Assembly: GCF_013009075.1 (NCBI RefSeq)
Contig: NZ_CP053108.1
Location: forward strand, 2,994,517-3,058,516
Length of the DNA stretch: 64,000 nt
Source of the DNA: Halomonas sp. TA22
GTDB lineage: Bacteria > Pseudomonadota > Gammaproteobacteria > Pseudomonadales > Halomonadaceae
Reading direction: 5' to 3'
Position numbers and translations under genes: made by a program. This document shows, one piece after another, positions 16,739-25,442 of the stretch; within the stretch, counting starts at the first letter, position 1; each line of letters opens with the position of its first letter. The notes beneath the pieces were generated by a model, which saw only the letters and a program-made list of their open reading frames with translations, searched no databases and was not told the DNA's origin.

Positions 16739-17395
16739 ATGAGTCAAGCTTCCGACCCTCTCGCTTCTGAGCCTCTCGTATCGCGGATTGATGACGACAG
16801 CGACGCCCTGCGTGCCGATATCTATCGATTGCTAGCACGCCTGCTGGTCGCGCCACCCGACCTAGAACTGCTGACTTTCGTCGCAGGCCTTGTGGCCGAT
16901 AAGGAGCCAGGCCCCCTGGCGAGCGCCTGGTCGGCGCTCGCCAGTGCGGCGAGCCAGGCACGGCTCGAGTCAATTGAGCGCGCGCATTTTCAGCATCTGG
17001 TAGGCGTCGTCCAGGGCGACGTGGTGCCCTACGCCTCCTGGTACCTCAAAGGAACGCTGATGGATGAGCCGCTGATCGCGATTCGTAGCGATCTGCGCAG
17101 GCTGGGGCTCGAGCGCAGCGAGCAGACCAAGGACCCCGAAGACCATATCGTCGCCCTGTGGGAAACCATGAGCTGGGTGATCGAGCATCGCCCCCACGAA
17201 CAGGCCCATTTCTTCGACACCCACCTTGCCCCTTGGGCCGAACGCCTGATGGGCGATCTGGTACAAGTCGACACCCCTTTCTACGCCCGGCTGGGCCAGT
17301 TGGGTCAGGCCTTCATGGCCAGCGAACATGAGCGTTTTGCCGATCGGTCGCCTGTGCATGCTTACGAGCCTCACTCCAAGCACGTCCAGCGCTAG
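16739..17395 (+). CDS. TorD/DmsD-family molybdoenzyme chaperone
   Basis: A 218-residue, mostly helical protein of the TorD family. These chaperones bind the TAT signal of a molybdoenzyme, hold it back from export and help insert the cofactor. Family traits seen are YRLLARLLVAPPD near the N-terminus, YASWYLKGTLMDEP, and the EDHI block (DPEDHIVALWETMSWVI). The presumed client is the TAT-dependent FdhA encoded 300 bp downstream. It follows the ferredoxin gene by only 4 bp, so it is in the same operon. Confidence 0.88.
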   Translation: MSQASDPLASEPLVSRIDDDSDALRADIYRLLARLLVAPPDLELLTFVAGLVADKEPGPLASAWSALASAASQARLESIERAHFQHLVGVVQGDVVPYASWYLKGTLMDEPLIAIRSDLRRLGLERSEQTKDPEDHIVALWETMSWVIEHRPHEQAHFFDTHLAPWAERLMGDLVQVDTPFYARLGQLGQAFMASEHERFADRSPVHAYEPHSKHVQR

Positions 17396-17436
17396 CAACG
17401 AAACGAACAAAGAAGAACATGAGAGGAGACCCTGAC

Positions 17437-17667
17437 ATGCCTGACAACCACCATCCCGAACAACACGGCTCAGAAGAGCACAACCCCGAACGCCGCCGTT
17501 TCCTGCGAGCCCTTGGCATGGGCACCGCCGCGGCCGGCGTAGGCGTGGCCATCGGCCACGTCACCCTGGCCCAGGCCGATGCCCCCCAGCAGGAGCCCCA
17601 GGATGAGTCGCTGCGCTATCGGGAAAGCGACCATATCCGAGCCTACTACGCCACCCTGCGTGACTGA
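17437..17667 (+). CDS. Formate dehydrogenase region TAT-target mini-protein
   Basis: A 76-residue protein whose first 50 residues are a twin-arginine export signal (RRRFLRALG at 19-27, then a hydrophobic run GMGTAAAGVGVAIG). Only ~25-35 residues would remain after cleavage, ending SLRYRESDHIRAYYATLRD. It matches the small TAT-targeted proteins that occur just upstream of fdhA in this type of cluster. It has no cofactor motif, so it may be a structural subunit of the periplasmic enzyme, or remain anchored by its uncleaved signal. AGGAG lies 8 bases before the chosen ATG. It sits 35 bp before fdhA. Confidence 0.85.
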   Translation: MPDNHHPEQHGSEEHNPERRRFLRALGMGTAAAGVGVAIGHVTLAQADAPQQEPQDESLRYRESDHIRAYYATLRD

Positions 17668-17702
17668 CGTTTTCGCGGATTCCCGTCAAGAGGAACATAT
17701 AC

Positions 17703-20555
17703 ATGCGTTTAACTCGTAAGCAAGATATGCTCGCGAAGGCCGGCCTGGGCATCTCCCGGCGTCAGTTCCTGCAGCGCAGCGGTGCCGCCACTGGCGGCCT
17801 TGCCGCTGTCGGCTTCATGGGTAATTCCATGGTGCGCCCCGTCGAGGCGGCTGGTAAAACACTGGTTTCCGACGCCCCGATCGAGACCAAGCGCACCATC
17901 TGCTCGCACTGCTCGGTGGGCTGCGGGGTCTATGCCGAGGTCCAGGAAGGGGTCTGGACCAAGCAGCAACCCGCCTTCGACCACCCGATCAACCGTGGCG
18001 CGCACTGCGCCAAGGGCGCCTCGCTGCGTCAGCACGGCCACTCCACCCGCCGCCTCAAGTACCCGATGAAACTGGTCGCCGGTGAGTGGCAGCGCATGAG
18101 CTGGGAAGACGCCATCGACGAGATCGGCGACAAGCTGCTCGAACTGCGCGAGCAGCACGGCCCCGACAGCGTCTACTGGCTCGGCTCGGCCAAGTTCAGC
18201 AACGAACAGGCCTATTTCATGCGCAAGCTGGCCTCGCTGTGGGGCACCAACAATACCGACCACCAGGCACGCATCTGCCACTCCACCACCGTTGCCGGCG
18301 TGGCCAACACCTGGGGTTACGGAGCGATGACCAACTCGCTCAACGACATGCACAACAGCCGTGCGATCATCCTGATCGGCTCCAACCCCTCCGAGGCCCA
18401 CCCGGTGGCGATGCAGCACGTGCTGATCGCCAAGGAGCGCAGTAACGCCGAGATAATCGTCGTCGATCCCCGCTTCACCCGCACCGCCGCCAAGGCCACC
18501 CAATACGTGCGCATCCGTCCCGGCTCGGACGTGGCCTACGTCTGGGGCCTGCTGTGGCACATCTTCGAGAATAGCTGGGAAGACCGCGAATACATCGAGC
18601 AGCGGGTCTATGGCATGGACGAGATCCGGGCCGAGGTGGCACAGTTCACCCCCGAGGTGGTCGAGGAGATCACCGGGGTGCCGGAAAGCGTGATGTTCGA
18701 CACCGCCAAGCGCCTGGCCGACAACCGCCCCGGCTGCGTGGTGTGGTGCATGGGCGGCACCCAGCACACCACCGGCAACAACAACACCCGCGCCTACTGC
18801 ATCCTCGAGCTGGCGCTGGGCAACATCGGCAAGTCCGGCGGCGGCGCCAACATCTTCCGCGGCCACGACAACGTGCAGGGCGCCACCGATCTGGGTCTGG
18901 GCAGCGACTCCCTGCCCGGCTACTACGGCCTCGCCGAGGGCGCCTGGCAACACTGGGCCAAGGTATGGGACGTCGACTACGAGTGGATCAAGAACCGCTT
19001 CGACGATACCGAATATGCCGACGGCAAGCCGATGTACACCAACGGCATCACCGTGTCGCGCTGGGTCGACGGCGTGCTCGAGGAGGACGAGAACATCTCC
19101 CAGCGCACCGCCCTCAAGGCGATGTTCTACTGGGGTCATGCGGTCAACTCCCAGACTCGCGGCCCGGAAATGAAGAAGGCCATGAGCAAGCTCGACATGA
19201 TGGTGATCGTCGATCCCTACCCGACCGTCGCCTCCGTCATGCACGACCGTACCGACGGCGTCTACCTGCTGCCGGCCGCCACCCAGTTCGAGACCACCGG
19301 CAGCGTCACCGCCACCAACCGCTCGATCCAGTGGCGCGACCAGGTCATCGAGCCGATGTTCGAGTCCAAGCCCGATCACGAGATCATGTATCTCTTCGCC
19401 AAGAAGCTCGGCTTCGCCGACGAGATGGTCAAGAACATCCAGGTCGACGGCAACGAGCCGCTGATCGAGGACATCCTGCGCGAGATCAACCGCGGGATGT
19501 GGACGGTGGGCTACACTGGCCAGAGCCCGGAACGCCTCAAGGAGCACCAGAAGAACTGGCACACCTTCAGCTTCGAGCACCTGCGTGCCGAAGGCGGCCC
19601 CGCCGACGGCGACTACTACGGCCTGCCGTGGCCGTGCTGGGGCACGCCCGAGATCCGTCACCCCGGCTCGCCCAACCTCTACGACACCAGCGTCCCGGTC
19701 AAGGATGGCGGCATGGGCTTCCGCGCCCGCTTCGGCATCGAACGTAACGGTGTCTCGCTGCTCGCCGACGGCTCGGCTCCGATCGAGTCCGAGCTCGATG
19801 ACGGTTATCCGGAGTTTACCGACCAGTTGCTCAAGGATCTCGGCTGGTGGGACGACCTGACCGACGAGGAGAAGGCCGCCGCCGAAGGCGAGAACTGGAA
19901 GACCGACATGTCGGGCGGCATTCAGCGCGTGGCCATCGAGCACGGCTGCACGCCGCACGGCAACGCCAAGGCGCGCTGCGTGGTGTGGACCTTCCCCGAC
20001 GAGGTGCCCAAGCACCGCGAGCCGCTCTACACCACCCGCCGCGATCTGGTCGAGAAGTACCCCACCTGGGACGACTTCTCCTCGATCATGCGCCTGCCGA
20101 CGCTCTACAGAAGCATCCAGGAGCGCGACACCTCCCGCGACTTCCCGATCATCCTCACCTCGGGCCGTCTGGTCGAGTACGAGGGGGGCGGTGAGGAGAC
20201 CCGTTCCATGTCGTGGCTGGCCGAGCTGCAGCAGGAGATGTTCGTCGAGATCAACCCCGCCAACGCCAACGACATCGGCATTCGCGATGGCGACCAGGTA
20301 TGGGTCGAGGGACCCGAGGGCGGCCGCGTCCTGGTCAAGGCGCTGGTCACGCCGCGCGTCGATCGCAACGTGGCGTTCATGCCTTTCCACTTCGGCGGCG
20401 TTTTCCAGGGCGAGAGCCTGCACGACCGCTACCCGGAAGGCACGGCGCCCTATGTACTGGGCGAATCGGTGAACATCGCCACCACCTACGGCTACGACCC
20501 GGTGACCTTGATGCAGGAAACCAAGTGCACCGTCTGCCGTATCGAGCGCGCCTGA
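17703..20555 (+). CDS. fdhA: Formate dehydrogenase catalytic subunit, molybdopterin, TAT-exported
   Basis: Oxidises formate to carbon dioxide on the periplasmic side. The 950 residues begin with a TAT signal (SRRQFLQRSG at 18-27). A 4Fe-4S motif follows (Cys67, Cys70, Cys74, Cys102). The active-site block is DHQARICHSTTVAG, where Cys192 takes the place of the selenocysteine found in E. coli FdnG. Bis-MGD binding regions and the C-terminal molybdopterin dinucleotide-binding domain are complete (ILTSGRLVEYEGGGEETRS and following). It is smaller than FdnG (1,015). FdhB and FdhC follow, and a dedicated chaperone and FdhD are encoded nearby. Confidence 0.96.
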   Translation: MRLTRKQDMLAKAGLGISRRQFLQRSGAATGGLAAVGFMGNSMVRPVEAAGKTLVSDAPIETKRTICSHCSVGCGVYAEVQEGVWTKQQPAFDHPINRGAHCAKGASLRQHGHSTRRLKYPMKLVAGEWQRMSWEDAIDEIGDKLLELREQHGPDSVYWLGSAKFSNEQAYFMRKLASLWGTNNTDHQARICHSTTVAGVANTWGYGAMTNSLNDMHNSRAIILIGSNPSEAHPVAMQHVLIAKERSNAEIIVVDPRFTRTAAKATQYVRIRPGSDVAYVWGLLWHIFENSWEDREYIEQRVYGMDEIRAEVAQFTPEVVEEITGVPESVMFDTAKRLADNRPGCVVWCMGGTQHTTGNNNTRAYCILELALGNIGKSGGGANIFRGHDNVQGATDLGLGSDSLPGYYGLAEGAWQHWAKVWDVDYEWIKNRFDDTEYADGKPMYTNGITVSRWVDGVLEEDENISQRTALKAMFYWGHAVNSQTRGPEMKKAMSKLDMMVIVDPYPTVASVMHDRTDGVYLLPAATQFETTGSVTATNRSIQWRDQVIEPMFESKPDHEIMYLFAKKLGFADEMVKNIQVDGNEPLIEDILREINRGMWTVGYTGQSPERLKEHQKNWHTFSFEHLRAEGGPADGDYYGLPWPCWGTPEIRHPGSPNLYDTSVPVKDGGMGFRARFGIERNGVSLLADGSAPIESELDDGYPEFTDQLLKDLGWWDDLTDEEKAAAEGENWKTDMSGGIQRVAIEHGCTPHGNAKARCVVWTFPDEVPKHREPLYTTRRDLVEKYPTWDDFSSIMRLPTLYRSIQERDTSRDFPIILTSGRLVEYEGGGEETRSMSWLAELQQEMFVEINPANANDIGIRDGDQVWVEGPEGGRVLVKALVTPRVDRNVAFMPFHFGGVFQGESLHDRYPEGTAPYVLGESVNIATTYGYDPVTLMQETKCTVCRIERA

Positions 20556-20580
20556 CACCGACGAGACTAAAAATACGACA

Positions 20581-20603
20581 CGGAGCGGGTGACGCCCGCT
20601 CCG
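20581..20603 (+). other. Intercistronic hairpin between fdhA and fdhB
   Basis: CGGAGCGGG-TGACG-CCCGCTCCG is a perfect 9 bp stem in the 64 bp gap between fdhA and fdhB. It has no T-run, and the fdhB ribosome site (GAGGAG) follows within 10 bases. This looks like an mRNA-stabilising or expression-tuning hairpin rather than a terminator. Confidence 0.6.
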
Positions 20604-20619
20604 CGCCGAGGAGAATACC

Positions 20620-21255
20620 ATGGCCCAAATGAAGTTCATGTGCGATGCCGAGCGCTGCATCGAGTGCAACGGCTGCGTGACCGCCTGCAAGAACGCCAAT
20701 GATGTCGAATGGGGCATCCAGCGTCGCCGCGTCGTCACGCTCAACGACGGCGAGCCGACCGAGGTTTCCATCTCGGTGGCCTGCATGCACTGCGACGACG
20801 CGCCGTGCATGGCCGTCTGCCCCACCGACTGCTTCTACAAGACCGACGACGGCATCGTGCTGCACGACAAGGATCTGTGCATCGGTTGCGGTTACTGCCT
20901 GTATGCCTGCCCATTCGGCGCGCCGCAGTTTCCCAAGACGAACGCCTTCGGCGAACGCGGCAAGATGGACAAGTGCACCTTCTGTGCCGGCGGCCCCGCC
21001 GATTCCAAGGAAGAGGAGTACGAGAAGTACGGCTCCAACCGTATCGCCGAAGGCAAGTTGCCACTGTGCGCCGAGATGTGCTCGACCAAGGCGCTGCTCG
21101 CCGGCGACGCCCAGACGGTGGCCGACATCTTCCGCGAGCGCGTCGTACAGCGTGGCCACAAGGATGGTGCCTGGTCCCAGGTTAGCCGCCCCGGCCCTGA
21201 CACTGCCGCGTATTCCATGGACAATCTGGCCTACGATGCCACCCGCCAAGGGTAA
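20620..21255 (+). CDS. fdhB: Formate dehydrogenase beta subunit, four 4Fe-4S clusters
   Basis: A 211-residue electron-transfer subunit linking FdhA to the cytochrome b subunit. Cysteine motifs for four clusters are visible: CIECNGCVTACK, CMHCDDAPCMAVCP, CIGCGYCLYACP and CTFC with CAEMC. It is shorter than E. coli FdnH (294) and lacks the C-terminal membrane helix, so it must be held to the membrane through FdhC. It has no signal of its own and is presumably carried through the TAT pore together with FdhA. A GAGGAG ribosome site precedes it, and fdhC follows after 9 bp. Confidence 0.95.
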   Translation: MAQMKFMCDAERCIECNGCVTACKNANDVEWGIQRRRVVTLNDGEPTEVSISVACMHCDDAPCMAVCPTDCFYKTDDGIVLHDKDLCIGCGYCLYACPFGAPQFPKTNAFGERGKMDKCTFCAGGPADSKEEEYEKYGSNRIAEGKLPLCAEMCSTKALLAGDAQTVADIFRERVVQRGHKDGAWSQVSRPGPDTAAYSMDNLAYDATRQG

Positions 21256-21264
21256 GGAGGCTCC

Positions 21265-22338
21265 ATGTCCGTGTTAGCAAGTGTGTCAAGGCTTGCCGCG
21301 CCAGCTCTCTGGCGGCTGGTAGCCATGGCTCTGCTCTTGGTGCTGGCCCTTGGGGCAAGCACTCAGGCGCAGGCGCAGTCTGCCGATCCCGAGCGCGAGA
21401 TCGGCACCGCCATGCCTGGAATCAATGCCGATATCTGGCGCCAGGTCAGAAGCGGCGAGGTCAACGAGAGCTTTCGTGACTCCCGTCATGACTCCACCTA
21501 CAACCTGATCAACACGAGCGGCCAGACCTGGCGCATCATCCGCAACCGCTGGGTCTCGCCCTTCGGACTGATCGCGGTGGGCGGCATGATCGCTGTCATC
21601 ACGCTCTTCTACCTGGTGATCGGCAGCAAGAAGCTCGGCGAACCGCGCACCGGCCGCAAGCTGCTGCGCTGGACGGTGCTGGAGCGTTCGCTGCACTGGA
21701 CGATGGCCACGCTATTCATCGTCCTGGCGCTGACGGGCCTGAACCTGCTCTACGGCAAGTTCGTGTTCCGGCCGCTGTTCGGCGATGCCATCTGGGCCAC
21801 GATGATCTCGTTGTCGAAGGTCTCGCACAACTACCTCGGCCCGCTCTTCGGCGTCCTGCTGATCATCGTGCTCGCCAAGTTCTTCAAGCACAACCTGCCG
21901 AAGAAGCACGATATCACTTGGATCAAGAAGGGTGGCGGGATGGTCGGCAAGGCCCACGTCGATGCCGGCTTCGCCAACGCCGGTGAGAAGCTGTGGTACT
22001 GGATACTGGCCACGGCAGGCCTAGCGGTGATCGCAAGCGGTCTGGTGCTCGACTTCCCCAATTTCGGCCAAAGCCGCGACACCATGCAGTGGGCCAACGT
22101 GATCCACGCCGTGAGCGCCCTGGGTCTGACCGCCATGGCCCTAGGCCATATTTATATCGGCACCATCGGCAGCGAAGGCTCGCTCGAGGGAATGGCCACC
22201 GGCTACGTCGACGAAACCTGGGCCAAGGAGCATCACAACCTATGGTATGAGGAGGTCAAGGATCGCGCGGTCGACGAGGCCGAACTGACGAACCGGCAAT
22301 CTGGATTGGACGATAGTGCCGCCCAGCGACCCGGCTAA
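21265..22338 (+). CDS. fdhC: Formate dehydrogenase gamma subunit, cytochrome b556
   Basis: A 357-residue membrane subunit that passes electrons to quinone. An N-terminal signal-like helix (about residues 15-37) is followed by a ~60-residue periplasmic stretch and then further transmembrane helices (about 95-117, 147-167, 185-208, 245-265 and 278-303). Candidate haem-ligand histidines lie in SLHWTMAT, VSHNYLG, VIHAVSA and LGHIYIG, matching the di-haem b gamma-subunit family. It is longer than E. coli FdnI (217) because of the N-terminal extension, a trait of this subgroup. AAGGAGG precedes the start. A strong terminator follows. Confidence 0.92.
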   Translation: MSVLASVSRLAAPALWRLVAMALLLVLALGASTQAQAQSADPEREIGTAMPGINADIWRQVRSGEVNESFRDSRHDSTYNLINTSGQTWRIIRNRWVSPFGLIAVGGMIAVITLFYLVIGSKKLGEPRTGRKLLRWTVLERSLHWTMATLFIVLALTGLNLLYGKFVFRPLFGDAIWATMISLSKVSHNYLGPLFGVLLIIVLAKFFKHNLPKKHDITWIKKGGGMVGKAHVDAGFANAGEKLWYWILATAGLAVIASGLVLDFPNFGQSRDTMQWANVIHAVSALGLTAMALGHIYIGTIGSEGSLEGMATGYVDETWAKEHHNLWYEEVKDRAVDEAELTNRQSGLDDSAAQRPG

Positions 22339-22356
22339 GCACACCGAACGCCTTTC

Positions 22357-22385
22357 GACACCGCCCACGGGCGGTGTCTTTTGTT
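22357..22385 (+). terminator. Rho-independent terminator after fdhC
   Basis: GACACCGCC-CACG-GGCGGTGTC (9 bp perfect stem) is followed directly by TTTTGTT, 19 bp after the fdhC stop. This is a textbook intrinsic terminator that ends the formate dehydrogenase operon before the DUF1244-moaB-moeA unit. Confidence 0.92.
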
Positions 22386-22420
22386 ATGCTTGGGCCGACG
22401 CTCTTTCCGAGGAAATTCTC

Positions 22421-22738
22421 ATGCAACATCTTGACGATGCCACACGTACCGAACTGGAAGCGGCCGCCTTTCGCCACCTGCTCAAACATCTCGATGCCAA
22501 CAAGGACGTGCAGAACATCGACCTGATGATCCTGGCCGACTTCTGCCGCAACTGCCTCTCGAAGTGGCTGGTGGCCGCCGCCGAGGAGCGTGGCGCCGAA
22601 CTCGACTACGAGACAGCACGCGAACATGTCTATGGCATGCCCTACAGCGAGTGGAAGGTTCACCACCAAGCGCCGGCGACTCCCGAACAGCTCGCCACCC
22701 TCGACGCTCGCCAGCAACGCAAGAAGGAGCAGGCATGA
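22421..22738 (+). CDS. DUF1244 protein
   Basis: A 105-residue soluble protein of family DUF1244. The conserved core is VQNIDLMILADFCRNCLSKW, with an RNCL cysteine pair, followed by YGMPYSEWK. Its structure class is helical and its function is unknown. It overlaps moaB by 4 bp (ATGA), and moaB in turn overlaps moeA, so the three form one translationally coupled unit. GAGGAA precedes the chosen ATG at 22421. The frame continues upstream through the terminator and is not coding there. Confidence 0.88.
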   Translation: MQHLDDATRTELEAAAFRHLLKHLDANKDVQNIDLMILADFCRNCLSKWLVAAAEERGAELDYETAREHVYGMPYSEWKVHHQAPATPEQLATLDARQQRKKEQA

Positions 22739-23265
22739 GCGCGGATCCCGGCGCCTTCGTCCCGCTCAGCATTGCCGTGCTGACGGTTTCCGACACGCGC
22801 AGCGAAGAGACGGATCGCAGCGGCCAGTCGCTCGTCGAAAGACTTGAGAGTGCCGGACACCGCCTGGCCGACAAGCGCATCGTCATCGATGACGTCTACC
22901 GCATTCGCGCCCAGGTCTCGGCCTGGATCGCCGATCCGGCGGTTCAGGTGATCCTGACTACCGGCGGCACCGGCTTCACCGGCCGCGACTCCACCCCGGA
23001 GGCAGTCTCGGTACTGCTAGACAAGCGCATCGAAGGCTTCGGTGAGCTGTTTCGCCAGCTCTCCTTCCAGGAGATCGGTAGCTCGACCATCCAGAGCCGC
23101 TGCCTGGGGGGCTTTGCCAATGCCACCGTGGTGTTCTGTTTGCCCGGCTCCACCGGCGCCTGTCGCACTGCCTGGGATGGCATCCTGCGCGAACAGCTCG
23201 ACAGCCGTCACAAGCCCTGCAACTACGCTAACCTGGTCATTCCCGGGCGGGGGCAGCATGGCTGA
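22735..23265 (+). CDS. moaB: Molybdenum cofactor biosynthesis protein B
   Basis: A 176-residue MogA/MoaB-fold protein that adenylylates molybdopterin before metal insertion, or supports that step. The family blocks are complete: [57 protein letters not shown], and a final [21 protein letters not shown] precedes the ATG. It overlaps DUF1244 upstream and moeA downstream (8 bp). Its place between formate dehydrogenase and moeA indicates cofactor supply for the molybdoenzymes of this region. Confidence 0.95.
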   Translation: MSADPGAFVPLSIAVLTVSDTRSEETDRSGQSLVERLESAGHRLADKRIVIDDVYRIRAQVSAWIADPAVQVILTTGGTGFTGRDSTPEAVSVLLDKRIEGFGELFRQLSFQEIGSSTIQSRCLGGFANATVVFCLPGSTGACRTAWDGILREQLDSRHKPCNYANLVIPGRGQHG

Positions 23266-24502
23266 ACAAGTGCTTGAGATAGGCGATGATAAAGGCCATG
23301 AGCTGCGCCCCATCGACGCGGCGCTTCACGCCATGCTGTCGGGACTCACCACGCTCCCCGGCCAGACGATAGCCCTCGACCAGGCCGGCGAGCGTATCCT
23401 GGCGCAGCCCTTGATCGCGCAGCTCGATGTCCCGGCGTTCGACAATAGCGCGATGGATGGCTATGCGTTACGCGCCGCCGACGCGGGCCAAGCGCTACCA
23501 GTCTCGCAACGCGTCGCGGCCGGTCAATCGGCCACTCCACTCGCCCTTGGGACTTGTGCACGCATCTTCACCGGTGGCGAACTCCCCCCTGGGGCGGATT
23601 GCGTGGTGATGCAGGAGCGTGTCGAGCGCCAGGCAGACCGAGCAGTGATACCCGCCGGCATCCCCATCGGCGAGAATGTGCGTCGGCGTGGACGCGACGT
23701 GAGCGCCGGAACGACGCTGCTCCCCGCCGGCACGCAGCTCAATGCTGCAGCGCTTGGCCATATCGCAGGCCAGGGATTCACTGACGTCACGGTCGTGCGC
23801 AAGCCGCGTATCGCCCTGCTCTCCACCGGCGACGAGATCGTCGATCCCGGCACGCCCCTCGCCCCGGGCCAGATCTACAACTCCAATCGGCCCATGCTCA
23901 AGCAGCTGCTCGAACGCTTCGGCACCGAGGTAGTGATGACCGAACGCGTGAGGGATGATTTCGACGCCACCTGCGAGATTTTCCGCCAGGCGGCCTCCCT
24001 AGCCGACGTGGTGGTCTCCACGGGGGGCGTGAGCGTCGGCGAGGAGGATCACGTCAAGGCGGCAGTCGAGCGACTGGGAAACCTCGACCTGTGGCGCCTG
24101 GCGATACGGCCCGGCAAGCCGCTTGCCATTGGTCGCCTCATCTCTGCCCAGGGTGGCGAGGTGCGTTTCGTCGGCCTGCCAGGCAATCCTGTCTCCACTT
24201 ATGTCGGCGCCTGGCTGTTCCTGCGTCCGCTGATCGGCGCCCTGCTCGGCTGCCCGAGCATGGCATCACTGCCGCACCTCACGGCGCGCAGCGACTTTAC
24301 CACCCAGACCCAGGCTCGACAGCACTACATGCGAGTCGCGCTCAGCTTCGACGAGACAGGAATGAAAGCCAGCGCCTTTCGCGACCAGAACTCTGGTGTA
24401 CTCTCCTCCTGCATTCAGGCCGATGCCCTGGCGGTGATACCTCCCAATAGCGAGATCGTGCCAGGCGACATGCTTGCGTGTTTATGGCTGGTGGAGCATT
24501 GA
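23258..24502 (+). CDS. moeA: Molybdopterin molybdenumtransferase
   Basis: Inserts molybdate into adenylylated molybdopterin. The 414 residues match E. coli MoeA (411). Signature blocks are FDNSAMDGYALR near residue 60, GELPPGADCVVMQE, RRRGRDVSAGTTLL, LSTGDEIVDPG, STGGVSVGEEDHVK and the final LPGNPVSTYV. The ATG at 23258 overlaps the moaB stop by 8 bp. The frame extends upstream inside moaB and is not used there. It is convergent with acpH, with 15 bp between the stops. Confidence 0.96.
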   Translation: MAEQVLEIGDDKGHELRPIDAALHAMLSGLTTLPGQTIALDQAGERILAQPLIAQLDVPAFDNSAMDGYALRAADAGQALPVSQRVAAGQSATPLALGTCARIFTGGELPPGADCVVMQERVERQADRAVIPAGIPIGENVRRRGRDVSAGTTLLPAGTQLNAAALGHIAGQGFTDVTVVRKPRIALLSTGDEIVDPGTPLAPGQIYNSNRPMLKQLLERFGTEVVMTERVRDDFDATCEIFRQAASLADVVVSTGGVSVGEEDHVKAAVERLGNLDLWRLAIRPGKPLAIGRLISAQGGEVRFVGLPGNPVSTYVGAWLFLRPLIGALLGCPSMASLPHLTARSDFTTQTQARQHYMRVALSFDETGMKASAFRDQNSGVLSSCIQADALAVIPPNSEIVPGDMLACLWLVEH

Positions 24503-24517
24503 TCGTGCATTAACGGG

Positions 24518-25081
24518 TCAGGCGACGCCCAGTTCATCATACAACGAGGGCCAGAGTCGCTGGAAAGCCGCTTCCAGTGCGAGATAGTCGTGATCCAGCC
24601 AGGGGGCGAGTTCGGCTAGCCGATTGGGACCCGAGAGACGTCGTCCGATGCCACTGATGGCTCGGCAAGTAAAGGCGAAATCGGCGTAGCCGCGCAACCA
24701 GTCCTGCTCCACCAGTATCGGCATCATCGCGGCCAGCCGGGATGGTGCCCGGCGCTTGCCGAGCAGCGCATAGCAGCGCTCTATCAGGACGTGATGCTCA
24801 TCGTGTGTGGCCAGTTTTCGCGCCAGGAAGTGATCCCACAACAGATCGAGGGCGATGGGGGCGTAGCGCCTCAGCCCGGGAGGCGCGCGACACAGCACCT
24901 CGCGTACCACTGGGTGTGAATCGACCCGTGCATCCACCAGGCGGTGATGGCGAATGCCGTCGGCGATCTCAGCCTCCCAGGCCGAGAGATCGCTCCCCTT
25001 CACTCCATCGGCGATCAGATTGCCGTACAGGAAGTCATCACTGCCACCATGGGCAAGCCAGGCGTGAGCGAGGAAGTTCAT
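24518..25081 (-). CDS. acpH: Acyl carrier protein phosphodiesterase
   Basis: Removes the phosphopantetheine arm from holo-ACP. The 187 residues match the AcpH family (DUF479). The N-terminus MNFLAHAWLA and GNLIADGVKG are characteristic, with the metal-binding HHRLVDARVDSHP and LLWDHFLAR blocks following. It is last in the minus-strand tus operon, starting 7 bases after the tusE stop, with AAGGA upstream. No functional link between AcpH and sulfur relay is known. Confidence 0.9.
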   Translation of the reverse strand: MNFLAHAWLAHGGSDDFLYGNLIADGVKGSDLSAWEAEIADGIRHHRLVDARVDSHPVVREVLCRAPPGLRRYAPIALDLLWDHFLARKLATHDEHHVLIERCYALLGKRRAPSRLAAMMPILVEQDWLRGYADFAFTCRAISGIGRRLSGPNRLAELAPWLDHDYLALEAAFQRLWPSLYDELGVA

Positions 25082-25088
25082 CTGTCCT

Positions 25089-25442
25089 TCACAGGCAGTT
25101 GGCGGGTTTGGGAAGCCCAGCCAGCCGTGCCGCCACCTTGGCCGGACTCTCCGGGAACAACCGCATCAGATGAAGTGACTTGCCCTTCTCCGGCCCCAGC
25201 GCCTGGCTCACCGCCTTGACCAGCGGGCGCATCGCAGGCGCCATCTCATAGCGAGCATAGAAATCGCGCAACACCTCGATCACCTCCCAATGCTCCTCGG
25301 TCAGAGTGCGTGACTCCTCTTCGGCTAGCCGGCTGGCGACCTGAGGCGTCCAGTCACTGAGATCGATCAAGTAACCTTCGGTATCCAAAGCCACCTTTTG
25401 ATTGTCTATAATTAGATAACGGTATATTTCTGTCGATGCCAT
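25089..25442 (-). CDS. tusE: Sulfur relay protein TusE (DsrC family)
   Basis: Accepts sulfur from TusBCD and passes it to MnmA for 2-thiouridine formation at the tRNA wobble position. The 117 residues end PANCL with the penultimate Cys116 that carries the persulfide in this family. The LSDWTPQVASRLAEEE and LTEEHWEVIEVLRDFY blocks are typical. The start at 25442 overlaps the tusB stop as TGATG. A longer in-frame start at 25451 lies inside tusB and is less likely. Confidence 0.94.
   Translation of the reverse strand: MASTEIYRYLIIDNQKVALDTEGYLIDLSDWTPQVASRLAEEESRTLTEEHWEVIEVLRDFYARYEMAPAMRPLVKAVSQALGPEKGKSLHLMRLFPESPAKVAARLAGLPKPANCL

Noticed and set aside
17709-20825. A 1,038-codon open frame antisense to fdhA
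   Set aside because: It lies opposite a gene with complete family motifs, has no recognisable domain and is an effect of high GC at third codon positions.
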